Assembly: GCA_036172665.1 (NCBI GenBank)
Contig: CM069873.1
Span: 36,136,001 to 36,200,000, forward strand
Length of the DNA stretch: 64,000 nt
Direction: 5' to 3'
Origin: Prosopocoilus inquinatus
Taxonomy: Eukaryota; Arthropoda; Insecta; Coleoptera; Lucanidae
The position numbers and the translations under genes were made by a program. Numbering within the stretch: the stretch's first letter is position 1; every line of letters begins with the position of its first letter. The notes under the pieces are model-generated. The model was not told where the DNA came from. It ran no database searches and saw nothing but the letters and a program-made list of their open reading frames with translations. This document shows, piece after piece, positions 39,767-52,374 of the stretch.

Positions 39767-40688
39767 TGGAAATAGTTTTGAACGAAACAACACGTATTAG
39801 CGTTGTTCCTGTGATGTATCTAATCGATCCTTACTCATCTATCATGTTATTTGACGTTTCGATGGACTCCAGTAACTCTGATGTGAGATACGAAGTTTTT
39901 GGACGCAGCAGGAGCTGGAAATAGTTTTAAACGAAACAACACGCATTAGCGTTGTTCCTGTGAGGTATCTAATCGATCCTTACTCATCTATCATGTTATT
40001 TGACGTTTGGATGGACTCTAGTAACTCTGATGTGAGATACGAAGTTTTTGGACGCAGCAGGAGCTGGAAATAGTTTTAAACGAAACAACACGCATTAGCG
40101 TTTTTCCTGTGATGTATCTAATCGATCCTTACTCATCTATCATGTTATTTGACGTTTGGATGGACTCCAGTAACTCTGATGTGAGATACAAAGTTCTCGG
40201 ACGCAGCAGAAGCTGGAAATAGTTTTGAACGAAACAACACGTATTAGCGTTGTTGCTGTGATGTATCTAATCGATCCTTACTCATCTATCATGTTATTTG
40301 ACGTTTGGATGGACTCCAGTAACTCTGATGTGAGATACAAAGTTTTCGGACGCAGCAGAAGCTGGAGATAGTTTTAAACGAAACAACAGGCATTAGCGTT
40401 GTTCCTGTGATGTATCTAATCGATCCTTACTCATCTATCATGTTATTTGACGTTTGGATGGACTCCAGTAACTCTGATGTGAGATACAAAGTTCTCGGAC
40501 GCAGCAGAAGCTGGAAATAGTTTTAAACGAAACAACACGCATTAGCGTTGTTCCTGTGATGTATCTAATCGATCCTTACTCATCTATCATGTTATTTGAC
40601 GTTTCGATGGACTCCAGTAACTCTAATGTGAGATACGATATTTTCGGACGCAGCAGAAGCTGGAAATAGTTTTAAACGAAACAACACG
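39767..40688 (+). repeat. Zone III segment duplicated at +4171 bp, copy 1
   Basis: About six monomers match 43938-44859 at offset 4171, including the TTGCTGTG variant (40251 and 44422), the GGAGATAG variant and the ACAGGCATT variant. The left end lies at the edge of super-unit 2, so this segment reads across the zone II/III boundary. The offset equals the zone I unit length, but the sequence is different; I take this as coincidence, since both are 28 monomers with one 1-bp loss. Confidence 0.7.
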
Positions 40689-40981
40689 TATTAGCGTTGT
40701 TCCTGTGATGTATCTAATCGATCCTTATTTATCTATCATGTTATTTGACGTTTCGATGGACTCTAGTAACTCTGATGTGACATACGAAGTTTTTGGGCGC
40801 AGCAGGAGCTGGAAATAGTTTTAAAAGAAGCAACACGTATTAACGTTGTTCCTGTGATGTATCTTATCGATCCTTACTTAGCTACTATGTTATTTGACGT
40901 TTCGATGGACTCCAGTAACTCTAATGTGAGATACGAAATTTTCGGACGCAGCAGAGGCTGGAAATAGTTTTAAACGAAACA
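40684..40981 (+). repeat. 298-bp dimer, zone III, copy 1
   Basis: A two-monomer unit (GTGACATAC type, then the AAAAGAAGC/ATTAACG type) is repeated in tandem at 40684 and 40982. The same tandem dimer recurs in the 4883-bp repeat at 54804 and 55102, and near 57506/57804, 59687/59985 and 62369/62667. It is the clearest short-period higher-order structure in the window. Confidence 0.78.
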
Positions 40982-41279
40982 ACACGTATTAGCGTTGTTC
41001 CTGTGATGTATCTAATCGATCCTTATTTATCTATCATGTTATTTGACGTTTCGATGGACTCTAGTAACTCTGATGTGACATACGAAGTTTTTGGGCGCAG
41101 CAGGAGCTGGAAATAGTTTTAAAAGAAGCAACACGTATTAACGTTGTTCCTGTGATGTATCTAATCGATCCTTACTTAGCTACTATGTTATTTGACGTTT
41201 CGATGGACTCCAATAACTCTGATGTGAGATACAAAGTTTTCGGACGCAGCAGAAGCTGGAAATAGTTTTAAACGAAGCA
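40982..41279 (+). repeat. 298-bp dimer, zone III, copy 2
   Basis: This is the second copy of the tandem dimer. Its second monomer differs from copy 1 by TAATCG for TTATCG near 41162 and by CCAATAACTCTGATG with CAAAGTTTTC in place of CCAGTAACTCTAATG with GAAATTTTC. The dimer was therefore joined to a different right-hand parent. Confidence 0.72.
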
Positions 41280-42548
41280 ACACGTATTAGCGTTGTTCCT
41301 GTGATGTATCTAATAGATCCTTATTTATCTATCATGTTATTTGACGTTTCGATGGACTCTAGTAACTCTGATGTGAGATACGAAGTTTTTGGACGCAGCA
41401 GGAGCTGGAAATAGTTTTAAACGAAACAACACGTATTAGCGTTGCTCCTGTGATGTATCTAATCGATCCTTATTTATCTATCATGTTATTTGACGTTTCG
41501 ATGGACTCTAGTAACTCTGATGTGAGATACAAAATTCTCGGACGCAGCAGAAGCTGGAAATAGTTTTAAACGAAACAACACGCATTAGCGTTGTTCCTGT
41601 GATGTATCTAATCGATCCTTACTCATCTATCATGTTATTTGACGTTTCGATGGACTCCAGTAACTCTAATGTGAGATACGAAATTTTCGGACGCAGCAGG
41701 AGCTGGAAATAGTTTTAAACGAAACAACACGCATTAGCGTTGTTCCTGTGATGTATCTAATCGATCCTTACTCATCTATCATGTTATTTGACGTTTGAAT
41801 GGACTCCAGTAACTCTGATGTGAGATACAAAGTTCTCGGACGCAGCAGAAGCTGGAAATAGTCTTGAACGAAACAACACGTATTAGCGTTGTTCCTGTGA
41901 TGTATCTAATCGATCCTTACTCATCTATCATGTTATTTGACGTTTGGATGGACTCTAGTAACTCTGATGTGAGATACGAAGTTTTTGGACGCAGCAGGAG
42001 CTGGAAATAGTTTTAAACGAAACAACACGCATTAGCGTTTTTCCTGTGATGTATCTAATCGATCCTTATTTATCTATCATGTTATTTGACGTTTCGATGG
42101 ACTCTAGTAACTCTGATGTAAGATACGAAGTTTTTGGACGCAGCAGGACCTGGAAATAGTTTTAAACGAAACAACACGTATTAGCGTTGTTCCTGTGATG
42201 TATCTAATCGATCCTTACTCATCTATCATGTTATTTGACGTTTGAATGGACTCCAGTAACTCTGATGTGAGATACAAAGTTCTCGGACGCAGCAGAAGCT
42301 GGAAATAGTTTTGAACGAAACAACACGTATTAGCGTTGTTCCTGTGATGTATCTAATCGATCCTTACTCATCTATCATGTCATTTGACGTTTCGATGGAC
42401 TCCAGTAACTCTGATGTGAGATACGAAGTTTTTGGACGCAGCAGGAGCTGGAAATAGTTTTAAACGAAACAACACGCATTAGCGTTGTTCCTGTGATGTA
42501 TCTAATCGATCCTTACTCATCTATCATGTTATTTGACGTTTGGATGGA
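40982..42548 (+). repeat. Zone III segment duplicated at +4022 bp, copy 1
   Basis: About 10.5 monomers match 45004-46570 at offset 4022 (27 x 149 - 1, the -1 coming from the deletion at 43789). TAATAGATCC, for example, lies at 41311 and 45333. Private differences include GTTGCTCCTG near 41443 and CATGTCATT near 42379 in this copy. Confidence 0.75.
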
Positions 42549-43937
42549 CTCCAGTAACTCTAATGTGAGATACGAAATTTTCGGACGTAGCAGAAGCTGG
42601 AAATAGTTTTAAACGAAACAACACGCATTAGCGTTGTTCCTGTGATGTATCTAATCGATCCTTATTTATCTATCATGTTATTTGACGTTTGAATGGACTC
42701 CAGTAACTCTGATGTGAGATACAAAGTTCTCGGACGCAGCAGAAGCTGGAAATAGTTTTGAACGAAACAACACGTATTAGCGTTGTTCCTGTGATGTATC
42801 TAATCGATCCTTACTCATCTATCATGTTATTTGACGTTTGGATGGACTCCAGTAACTCTGATGTGAGATACAAAGTTCTCGGACGCAGCAGAAGCTGGAA
42901 ATAGTTTAGAACTTAACAACACGTATTAGCGTTGTTCCTGTGATGTATCTAATCGATCCTTACTCATCTATCATCTTATTTGACGTTTGGATGGACTCCA
43001 GTAACTCTGATGTGAGATACAAAGTTCTCGGACGCAGCAGAAGCTGGAAATAGTTTTGAAGGAAACAACACGTATTAACGTTGTTCCTGTGATGTATCTA
43101 ATCGATCCTTACTTATCTATCATGTTATTTGACGTTTGGATGGACTCCAGTAACTCTGATGTGAGATACAAAGTTTTCGGACGCAGCAGAAGCTGGAAAT
43201 AGTTTTGAACGAAACAACACGTATTAGCGTTGTTCCTGTGATGTATCTAATCGATCCTTACTCATCTATCATGTTATTTGACGTTTGGATGGACTCCAGT
43301 AACTCTGATTTGAGATACAAAGTTTTCGGACGCAGCAGAAGCTGGAGATAGTTTTAAACGAAACAACACGCATTAGCGTTGTTCCTGTGATGTATCTAAT
43401 CGATCCTTACTCATCTATCATGTTATTTGACGTTTGGATGGACTCCAGTAACTCTGATGTGAGATACAAAGTTCTCGGACGCAGCAGGAGCTGGAAATAG
43501 TTTTAAACGAAACAACACGCATTGGCATTGTTCCTGTGATGTATCTAATCGATCCTTACTCATCTATCATGTTATTTGACGTTTCGATGGACTCCAGTAA
43601 CTCTAATGTGAGATACGATATTTTCGGACGCAGCAGAAGCTGGAAATAGTTTTAAACGAAACAACACGCATTAGCGTTGTTCCTGTGATGTATCTAATCG
43701 ATCCTTACTCATCTATCATGTTATTTGACGTTTCGATGGACTCTAGTAATTCTGATGTGAGATACGAAGTTTTTGGACGCAGCAGGAGTGGAAATAGTTT
43801 TAAACGAAACAACACGTATTAGCGTTGTTCCTGTGATGTATCTAATCGATCCTTATTTATCTATCATGTTATTTGACGTTTCGATGGACTCTAGTAACTC
43901 TGATGTGACATACGAAGTTTTTGGGCGCAGCAGGAGC

Positions 43938-44859
43938 TGGAAATAGTTTTGAACGAAACAACACGTATTAGCGTTGTTCCTGTGATGTATCTAATCGATC
44001 CTTACTCATCTATCATGTTATTTGACGTTTCGATGGACTCCAGTAACTCTGATGTGAGATACGAAGTTTTTGGACGCAGCAGGAGCTGGAAATAGTTTTA
44101 AACGAAACAACACGCATTAGCGTTGTTCCTGTGATGTATCTAATCGATCCTTACTCATCTATCATGTTATTTGACGTTTGGATGGACTCTAGTAACTCTG
44201 ATGTGAGATACGAAGTTTTTGGACGCAGCAGGAGCTGGAAATAGTTTTAAACGAAACAACACGCATTAGCGTTTTTCCTGTGATGTATCTAATCGATCCT
44301 TACTCATCTATCATGTTATTTGACGTTTGGATGGACTCCAGTAACTCTGATGTGAGATACAAAGTTCTCGGACGCAGCAGAAGCTGGAAATAGTTTTGAA
44401 CGAAACAACACGTATTAGCGTTGTTGCTGTGATGTATCTAATCGATCCTTACTCATCTATCATGTTATTTGACGTTTGGATGGACTCCAGTAACTCTGAT
44501 GTGAGATAAAAAGTTTTCGGACGCAGCAGAAGCTGGAGATAGTTTTAAACGAAACAACAGGCATTAGCGTTGTTCCTGTGATGTATCTAATCGATCCTTA
44601 CTCATCTATCATGTTATTTGACGCTTGGATGGACTCCAGTAACTCTGATGTGAGATACAAAGTTCTCGGACGCAGCAGAAGCTGGAAATAGTTTTAAACG
44701 AAACAACACGCATTAGCGTTGTTCCTGTGATGTATCTAATCGATCCTTACTCATCTATCATGTTATTTGACGTTTCGATGGACTCCAGTAACTCTAATGT
44801 GAGATACGATATTTTCGGACGCAGCAGAAGCTGGAAATAGTTTTAAACGAAACAACACG
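43938..44859 (+). repeat. Zone III segment duplicated at +4171 bp, copy 2
   Basis: This is the second copy of 39767-40688. Small private changes include GAGATAAAAAG near 44505 and GACGCTTGG near 44620. Past 44859 it changes to a monomer marked CTAGTAATTC, also present at 43741, so the continuation came from a different parent. Confidence 0.7.
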
Positions 44860-45003
44860 CATTAGCGTTGTTCCTGTGATGTATCTAATCGATCCTTACT
44901 CATCTATCATGTTATTTGACGTTTCGATGGACTCTAGTAATTCTGATGTGAGATACGAAGTTTTTGGACGCAGCAGGAGCTGGAAATAGTTTTAAACGAA
45001 ACA

Positions 45004-46570
45004 ACACGTATTAGCGTTGTTCCTGTGATGTATCTAATCGATCCTTATTTATCTATCATGTTATTTGACGTTTCGATGGACTCTAGTAACTCTGATGTGA
45101 CATACGAAGTTTTTGGGCGCAGCAGGAGCTGGAAATAGTTTTAAAAGAAGCAACACGTATTAACGTTGTTCCTGTGATGTATCTTATCGATCCTTACTTA
45201 GCTACTATGTTATTTGACGTTTCGATGGACTCCAATAACTCTGATGTGAGATACAAAGTTTTCGGACGCAGCAGAAGCTGGAAATAGTTTTAAACGAAGC
45301 AACACGTATTAGCGTTGTTCCTGTGATGTATCTAATAGATCCTTATTTATCTATCATGTTATTTGACGTTTCGATGGACTCTAGTAACTCTGATGTGAGA
45401 TACGAAGTTTTTGGACGCAGCAGGAGCTGGAAATAGTTTTAAACGAAACAACACGTATTAGCGTTGTTCCTGTGATGTATCTAATCGATCCTTATTTATC
45501 TATCATGTTATTTGACGTTTCGATGGACTCTAGTAACTCTGATGTGAGATACAAAATTCTCGGACGCAGCAGAAGCTGGAAATAGTTTTAAACTAAACAA
45601 CACGCATTAGCGTTGTTCCTGTGATGTATCTAATCGATCCTTACTCATCTATCATGTTATTTGACGTTTCGATGGACTCCAGTAACTCTAATGTGAGATA
45701 CGAAATTTTCGGACGCAGCAGGAGCTGGAAATAGTTTTAAACGAAACAACACGCATTAGCGTTGTTCCTGTGATGTATCTAATCGATCCTTACTCATCTA
45801 TCATGTTATTTGACGTTTGAATGGACTCCAGTAACTCTGATGTGAGATAAAAAGTTCTCGGACGCAGCAGAAGCTGGAAATAGTCTTGAACGAAACAACA
45901 CGTATTAGCGTTGTTCCTGTGATGTATCTAATCGATCCTTACTCATCTATCATGTTATTTGACGTTTGGATGGACTCTAGTAACTCTGATGTGAGATACG
46001 AAGTTTTTGGACGCAGCAGGAGCTGGAAATAGTTTTAAACGAAACAACACGCATTAGCGTTTTTCCTGTGATGTATCTAATCGATCCTTATTTATCTATC
46101 ATGTTATTTGACGTTTCGATGGACTCTAGTAACTCTGATGTAAGATACGAAGTTTTTGGACGCAGCAGGACCTGGAAATAGTTTTAAACGAAACAACACG
46201 TATTAGCGTTGTTCCTGTGATGTATCTAATCGATCCTTACTCATCTATCATGTTATTTGACGTTTGAATGGACTCCAGTAACTCTGATGTGAGATACAAA
46301 GTTCTCGGACGCAGCAGAAGCTGGAAATAGTTTTGAACGAAACAACACGTATTAGCGTTGTTCCTGTGATGTATCTAATCGATCCTTACTCATCTATCAT
46401 GTTATTTGACGTTTCGATGGACTCCAGTAACTCTGATGTGAGATACGAAGTTTTTGGACGCAGCAGGAGCTGGAAATAGTTTTAAACGAAACAACACGCA
46501 TTAGCGTTGTTCCTGTGATGTATCTAATCGATCCTTACTCATCTATCATGTTATTTGACGTTTGGATGGA
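45004..46570 (+). repeat. Zone III segment duplicated at +4022 bp, copy 2
   Basis: This is the second copy of 40982-42548. Private changes include AAACTAAAC near 45591 and GAGATAAAAAG near 45845. The match ends at 46571, where TTCTAG replaces TCCAG. Confidence 0.75.
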
Positions 46571-47929
46571 TTCTAGTAACTCTGATGTGAGATACGAAGC
46601 TTTTGGACGCAGCAGGAGCTGGAAATAGTTTTAAACGAAACAACACGCATTAGCGTTTTTCCTGTGATGTATCTAATCGATCCTTATTTATCTATCATGT
46701 TATTTGACGTTTCGATGGACTCTAGTAACTCTGAGGTAAGATACGAAGTTTTTGGACGCAGCAAGAGCTGGAAATAGTTTTAAACGAAACAACACGTATC
46801 AGCGTTGTTCCTGTGATGTATCTAATCGATCCTTATTTATCTATCATGTTATTTGACGTATCGATGGACTCTAGTATCTCTGATGTGAGCAACGAAGTTT
46901 CTGGGTGCAGCAGGAGCTGGAAATAGTTTTAAACGAAGCAACACGTATTAGCGTTGTTCCTGTGATGTATCTAATAGATCCTTACTTAGCTACTATGTTA
47001 TTTGACGTTTCGATGGACTCCAATAACTCTGATGTGAGATACAAAGTTTTCGGACGCAGCAGAAGCTGGAAATAGTTTTAAACGAAGCAACACGTATTAG
47101 CGTTGTTCCTGTGATGTATCTAATAGATCCTTATTTATCTATCATGTTATTTGACGTTTCGATGGACTCTAGTAACTCTGATGTGACATACGAAGTTTTT
47201 GGGCGCAGCAGGAGCTGGAAATAGTTTTAAAAGAAGCAACACGTATTAACGTTGTTCCTGTGATGTATCTTATCGATCCTTACTTAGCTACTATGTTATT
47301 TGACGTTTCGATGGACTCCAATAACTCTGATGTGAGATACAAAGTTTTCGGACGCAGCAGAAGCTGGAAATAGTTTTAAACGAAGCAACACGTATTAGCG
47401 TTGTTCCTGTGATGTATCTAATAGATCCTTATTTATCTATCATGTTATTTGACGTTTCGATGGACTCTAGTAACTCTGATGTGAGATACGAAGTTTTTGG
47501 ACGCAGCAGGAGCTGGAAATAGTTTTAAACGAAACAACACGTATTAGCGTTGTTCCTGTGATGTATCTAATCGATCCTTATTTATCTATCATGTTATTTG
47601 ACGTTTCGATGGACTCTAGTAACTCTGATGTGAGATACAAAATTCTCGGACGCAGCAGAAGCTGGAAATAGTTTTAAACGAAACAACACGTATTAACGTT
47701 GTTCCTGTGATGTATCTTATCGATCCTTACTTAGCTACTATGTTATTTGACGTTTCGATGGACTCCAATAACTCTGATGTGAGATACAAAGTTTTCGGAC
47801 GCAGCAGAAGCTGGAAATAGTTTTAAACGAAGCAACACGTATTAGCGTTGTTCCTGTGATGTATCTAATAGATCCTTATTTATCTATCATGTTATTTGAC
47901 GTATCGATGGACTCTAGTAACTCTGATGT
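46571..47929 (+). repeat. Divergent monomer block in zone III
   Basis: About nine monomers carry many private variants: GATGGATTC near 46566, GAAGCTTTTG near 46596, CTGAGGTAAG near 46731, CAAGAGCTGG near 46762, GTATCAGCG near 46797, GACGTATCG near 46856, TAGTATCTC near 46874, GAGCAACG near 46887 and TTTCTGGGTGC near 46897. It also holds repeated AAAAGAAGC and CCAATAAC monomers. Spacing remains 149 bp. It resembles the block at 7811-9403 in being poorly homogenised. Confidence 0.6.
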
Positions 47930-49730
47930 GAGCTACGAAGTTTTTGGGTGCAGCAGGAGCTGGAAATAGTTTTAAACGAAGCAACACGTATTAGCGTTGT
48001 TCCTGTGATGTATCTAATAGATCCTTAGTTAGCTACTATGTTATTTGACGTTTCGATGGACTCCAGTAACTCTAATGTGAGATACGAAATTTTCGGACGC
48101 AGCAGGAGCTGGAAATAGTTTTAAACGAAACAACACGTATTAGCGTTGTTCCTGTGATGTATCTAATCGATCCTTATTTATCTATCATGTTATTTGACGT
48201 TTCGATGGACTCTAGTAACTCTGATGTGAGATACGAAGTTTTTGGACGCAGCAGGAGCTGGAAATAGTTTTAAACGAAACAACACGTATTAGCGTTGTTC
48301 CAGAGATGTATCTAATCGATCCTTATTTATCTATCATGTTATTTGACGTTTCGATGGACTCTAGTATCTCTGATGTGAGATACAAAATTTTCGGACGCAG
48401 CAGAAGCTGGAAATAGTTTTAAACGAAACAACACGCATTAGCGTTGTTCCTGTGATGTATCTAATCGATCCTTACTTATCTACTATGTTATTTGACGTTT
48501 CGATGGACTCTAGTAACTCTGATGTGAGATACGAAGTTTTTGGACGCAGCAGGAGCTGGAAATAGTTTTAAACGAAACAACACGTATTAGCGTTGTTCCT
48601 GTGATGTATCTAATCGATCCTTACTCATCTATCATGTTATTTGACGTTTGGATGGACTCCAGTAACTCTGATGTGAGATACAAAGTTCTCGGACGCAGCA
48701 GAAGCTGGAAATAGTTTTGAACGAAACAACACATACTAGCGTTGTTGCTGTGATGTATCTAATCGATCCTTACTCATCTATCATGTTATTTGACGTTTGG
48801 ATGGACTCCAGTAACTCTGATGTGAGATACAAAGTTCTCGGACGCAGCAGAAGCTGGAAATAGTTTTAAACGAAACAACACGCATTAGCGTTGTTCCTGT
48901 GATGTATCTAATCGATCCTTACTCATCTATCATGTTATTTGACGTTTCGATGGACTCTAGTAATTCTGATGTGAGATACGAAGTTTTTGGACGCAGCAGG
49001 AGCTGGAAATAGTTTTAAACGAAACAACACGTATTAGCGTTGTTCCTGTGATGTATCTAATCGATCCTTATTTATCTATCATGTTATTTGACGTTTCGAT
49101 GGACTCTAGTAACTCTGATGTGACATACGAAGTTTTTGGGCGCAGCAGGAGCTGGAAATAGTTTTAAAAGAAGCAACACGTATTAGCGTTGTTCCTGTGA
49201 TGTATCTTATCGATCCTTACTTAGCTACTATGTTATTTGACGTTTCGATGGACTCCAGTAACTCTAATGTGAGATACGAAATTTTCGGACGCAGCAGAGG
49301 CTGGAAATAGTTTTAAACGAAACAACACGTATTAGCGTTGTTCCTGTGATGTATCTAATCGATCCTTACTCATCTATCATGTTATTTGACGTTTGGATGG
49401 ACTCCAGTAACTCTGATGTGAGATACAAAGTTCTCGGACGCAGCAGAAGCTGGAAATAGTTTTGAAGGAAACAACACGTATTAACGTAGTTCCTGTGATG
49501 TATCTAATCGATCCTTACTTATCTATCATGTTATTTGACGTTTGGATGGACTCCAGTAACTCTGATGTGAGATACAAAGTTTTCGGACACAGCAGAAGCT
49601 GGAGATAGTTTTAAACGGAACAACACGCCTTAGCGTTGTTCCTGTGATGTACCTAATCGATCCATATTCATCTATCATGTTATTTGGCGTTTCGATGGAC
49701 TCCAGTAACTCTGATGTGAGATACAAAGTT
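47930..49730 (+). repeat. Zone III segment duplicated at +1937 bp (13 monomers), copy 1
   Basis: The order of variants from about 47930 to 49730 is repeated at 49867-51667, offset 1937 (13 x 149). Shared rare states are GTTCCAG near 48296/50234, TTGCTGTG at 48743/50680, CTAGTAATTC near 48961/50898 and ACACGCCTTAG near 49623/51560. One monomer (48760-48890) is of a different type from its counterpart, as if replaced by gene conversion. A spurious 66-codon reading frame lies within this segment (see rejected items). Confidence 0.72.
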
Positions 49731-49866
49731 TTCGGACGCAGCAGAAGCTGGAAATAGTTTTGAACGAAACAACACGTATTAGCGTTGTTCCTGTGATGTA
49801 TCTAATCGATCCTTACTTAGCTACTATGTTATTTGACGTTTCGATGGACTCCAATAACTCTGATGT

Positions 49867-51667
49867 GAGATACGAAGTTTTTGGGTGCAGCAGGAGCTGG
49901 AAATAGTTTTAAACGAAGCAACACGTATTAGCGTTGTTCCTGTGATGTATCTAATAGATCCTTACTTAGCTACTATGTTATTTGACGTTTGGATGGACTC
50001 CAGTAACTCTAATGTGAGATACGAAATTTTCGGACGCAGCAGGAGCTGGAAATAGTTTTAAACGAAACAACACGTATTAGCGTTGTTCCTGTGATGTATC
50101 TAATCGATCCTTATTTATCTATCATGTTATTTGACGTTTCGATGGACTCTAGTAACTCTGATGTGAGATACGAAGTTTTTGGACGCAGCAGGAGCTGGAA
50201 ATAGTTTTAAACGAAACAACACGTATTAGCGTTGTTCCAGTTATGTATCTAATCGATCCTTATTTATCTATCATGTTATTTGACGTTTCGATGGACTCTA
50301 GTAACTCTGATGTGAGATACAAAATTTTCGGACGCAGCAGAAGCTGGAAATAGTTTTAAACGAAACAACACGCATTAGCGTTGTTCCTGTGATGTATCTA
50401 ATCGATCCTTACTTATCTACTATGTTATTTGACGTTTCGATGGACTCTAGTAACTCTGATGTGAGATACGAAGTTTTTGGACGCAGCAGGAGCTGGAAAT
50501 AGTTTTAAACGAAACAACACGTATTAGCGTTGTTCCTGTGATGTATCTAATCGATCCTTACTCATCTGTCATGTTATTTGACGTTTGGATGGACTCCAGT
50601 AACTCTGATGTGAGATACAAAGTTCTCGGACGCAGCAGAAGCTGGAAATAGTCTTGAACGAAACAACACATATTAGCGTTGTTGCTGTGATGTATCTAAT
50701 CGATCCTTACTCATCTATCATGTTATTTGACGTTTCGATGGACTCCAGTAACTCTAATGTGAGATACGATATTTTCGGACGCAGCAGAAGCTGGAAATAG
50801 TTTTAAACGAAACAACACGCATTAGCGTTGTTCCTGTGATGTATCTAATCGATTCTTACTCATCTATCATGTTATTTGACGTTTCGATGGACTCTAGTAA
50901 TTCTGATGTGAGATACGAAGTTTTTGGACGCAGCAGGAGCTGGAAATAGTTTTAAACGAAACAACACGTATTAGCGTTGTTCCTGTGATGTATCTAATCG
51001 ATCCTTATTTATCTATCATGTTATTTGACGTTTCGATGGACTCTAGTAACTCTGATGTGACATACGAAGTTTTTGGGCGCAGCAGGAGCTGGAAATAGTT
51101 TTAAAAGAAGCAACACGTATTAGCGTTGTTCCTGTGATGTATCTTATCGATCCTTACTTAGCTACTATGTTATTTGACGTTTCGATGGACTCCAGTAACT
51201 CTAATGTGAGATACGAAATTTTCGGACGCAGCAGAGGCTGGGAATAGTTTTAAACGAAACAACACGTATTAGCGTTGTTCCTGTGATGTATCTAATCGAT
51301 CCTTACTCATCTATCATGTTATTTGACGTTTGGATGGACTCCAGTAACACTGATGTGAGATACAAAGTTCTCGGACGCAGCAGAAGCTGGAAATAGTTTT
51401 GAAGGAAACAACACGTATTAACGTAGTTCCTGTGATGTATCTAATCGATCCTTACTTATCTATCATGTTATTTGACGTTTGGATGGACTCCAGTAACTCT
51501 GATGTGAGATACAAAGTTTTCGGACACAGCAGAAGCTGGAGATAGTTTTAAACGGAACAACACGCCTTAGCGTTGTTCCTGTGATGTACCTAATCGATCC
51601 TTATTCATCTATCATGTTATTTGGCGTTTCGATGGACTCCAGTAACTCTGATGTGAGATACAAAGTT
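49867..51667 (+). repeat. Zone III segment duplicated at +1937 bp, copy 2
   Basis: This is the second copy of 47930-49730. Private changes include CTGTCATG near 50566, GTCTTGAACG near 50651, GATTCTTAC near 50853 and AACACTGATG near 51346. Its right half is copied again at +1043 bp. Confidence 0.72.
50686..51331 (+). repeat. Zone III segment duplicated at +1043 bp (7 monomers), copy 1
   Basis: This segment matches 51729-52374 at offset 1043 (7 x 149). It shares GATATTTTC, CTAGTAATTC (50898/51941), GTGACATAC, the AAAAGAAGC linker and the rare GGCTGGGAATAG (near 51236/52279). That last variant is not in the +1937 relative (GGCTGGAAATAG), so the +1043 event is younger. Confidence 0.72.
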
Positions 51668-51728
51668 CTCGGACGCAGCAGAAGCTGGAAATAGTTTTAA
51701 ACGAAACAACACGCATTAGCGTTGTTCC

Positions 51729-52374
51729 TGTGATGTATCTAATCGATCCTTACTCATCTATCATGTTATTTGACGTTTCGATGGACTCCAGTAACTCTAA
51801 TGTGAGATACGATATTTTCGGACGCAGCAGAAGCTGGAAATAGTTTTAAACGAAACAACACGCATTAGCGTTGTTCCTGTGATGTATCTAATCGATCCTT
51901 ACTCATCTATCATGTTATTTGACGTTTCGATGGACTCTAGTAATTCTGATGTGAGATACGAAGTTTTTGGACGCAGCAGGAGCTGGAAATAGTTTTAAAC
52001 GAAACAACACGTATTAGCGTTGTTCCTGTGATGTATCTAATCGATCCTTATTTATCTATCATGTTATTTGACGTTTCGATGGACTCTAGTAACTCTGATG
52101 TGACATACGAAGTTTTTGGGCGCAGCAGGAGCTGGAAATAGTTTTAAAAGAAGCAACACGTATTAGCGTTGTTCCTGTGATGTATCTTATCGATCCTTAC
52201 TTAGCTACTATGTTATTTGACGTTTCGATGGACTCCAGTAACTCTAATGTGAGATACGAAATTTTCGGACGCAGCAGAGGCTGGGAATAGTTTTAAACGA
52301 AACAACACGTATTAGCGTTGTTACTGTGATGTATCTAATCGATCCTTACTCATCTATCATGTTATTTGACGTTT
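51729..52374 (+). repeat. Zone III segment duplicated at +1043 bp, copy 2
   Basis: This is the second copy of 50686-51331. It has GTTACTGTG near 52320 as a private change and is followed by a TTTGAATGG monomer in place of TTTGGATGG, marking the join. Confidence 0.7.

Larger units (their letters stand above)
27431..39950 (+). repeat. Zone II super higher-order unit, copy 2 (about 12520 bp, 84 monomers)
   Basis: This is the second copy of the unit, lacking one 4024-bp internal repeat. In the parts I compared it is almost identical to copy 1. One private substitution is C-to-T at 35656 (GATCTTTAC, against GATCCTTAC at 23136). The unusual CTCGAG hexamer at 26501 recurs at 39021, 12520 bp away. 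The unit ends near 39950-39963, where a private GAGGTATC and then AATCGATCC begin zone III. The low divergence over 12.5 kb points to a recent duplication by unequal sister-chromatid or interchromosomal exchange, provided the assembly is correct. Confidence 0.86.

Noticed and set aside
49526..49726. 66-codon open reading frame on the minus strand
   Set aside because: It spans about 1.35 satellite monomers and exists only because a local T-to-A change at 49664 (CCATATTC for CCTTACTC) removes a stop codon present in nearly all other copies. It has no recognisable domain, and the frame is closed in neighbouring monomers.
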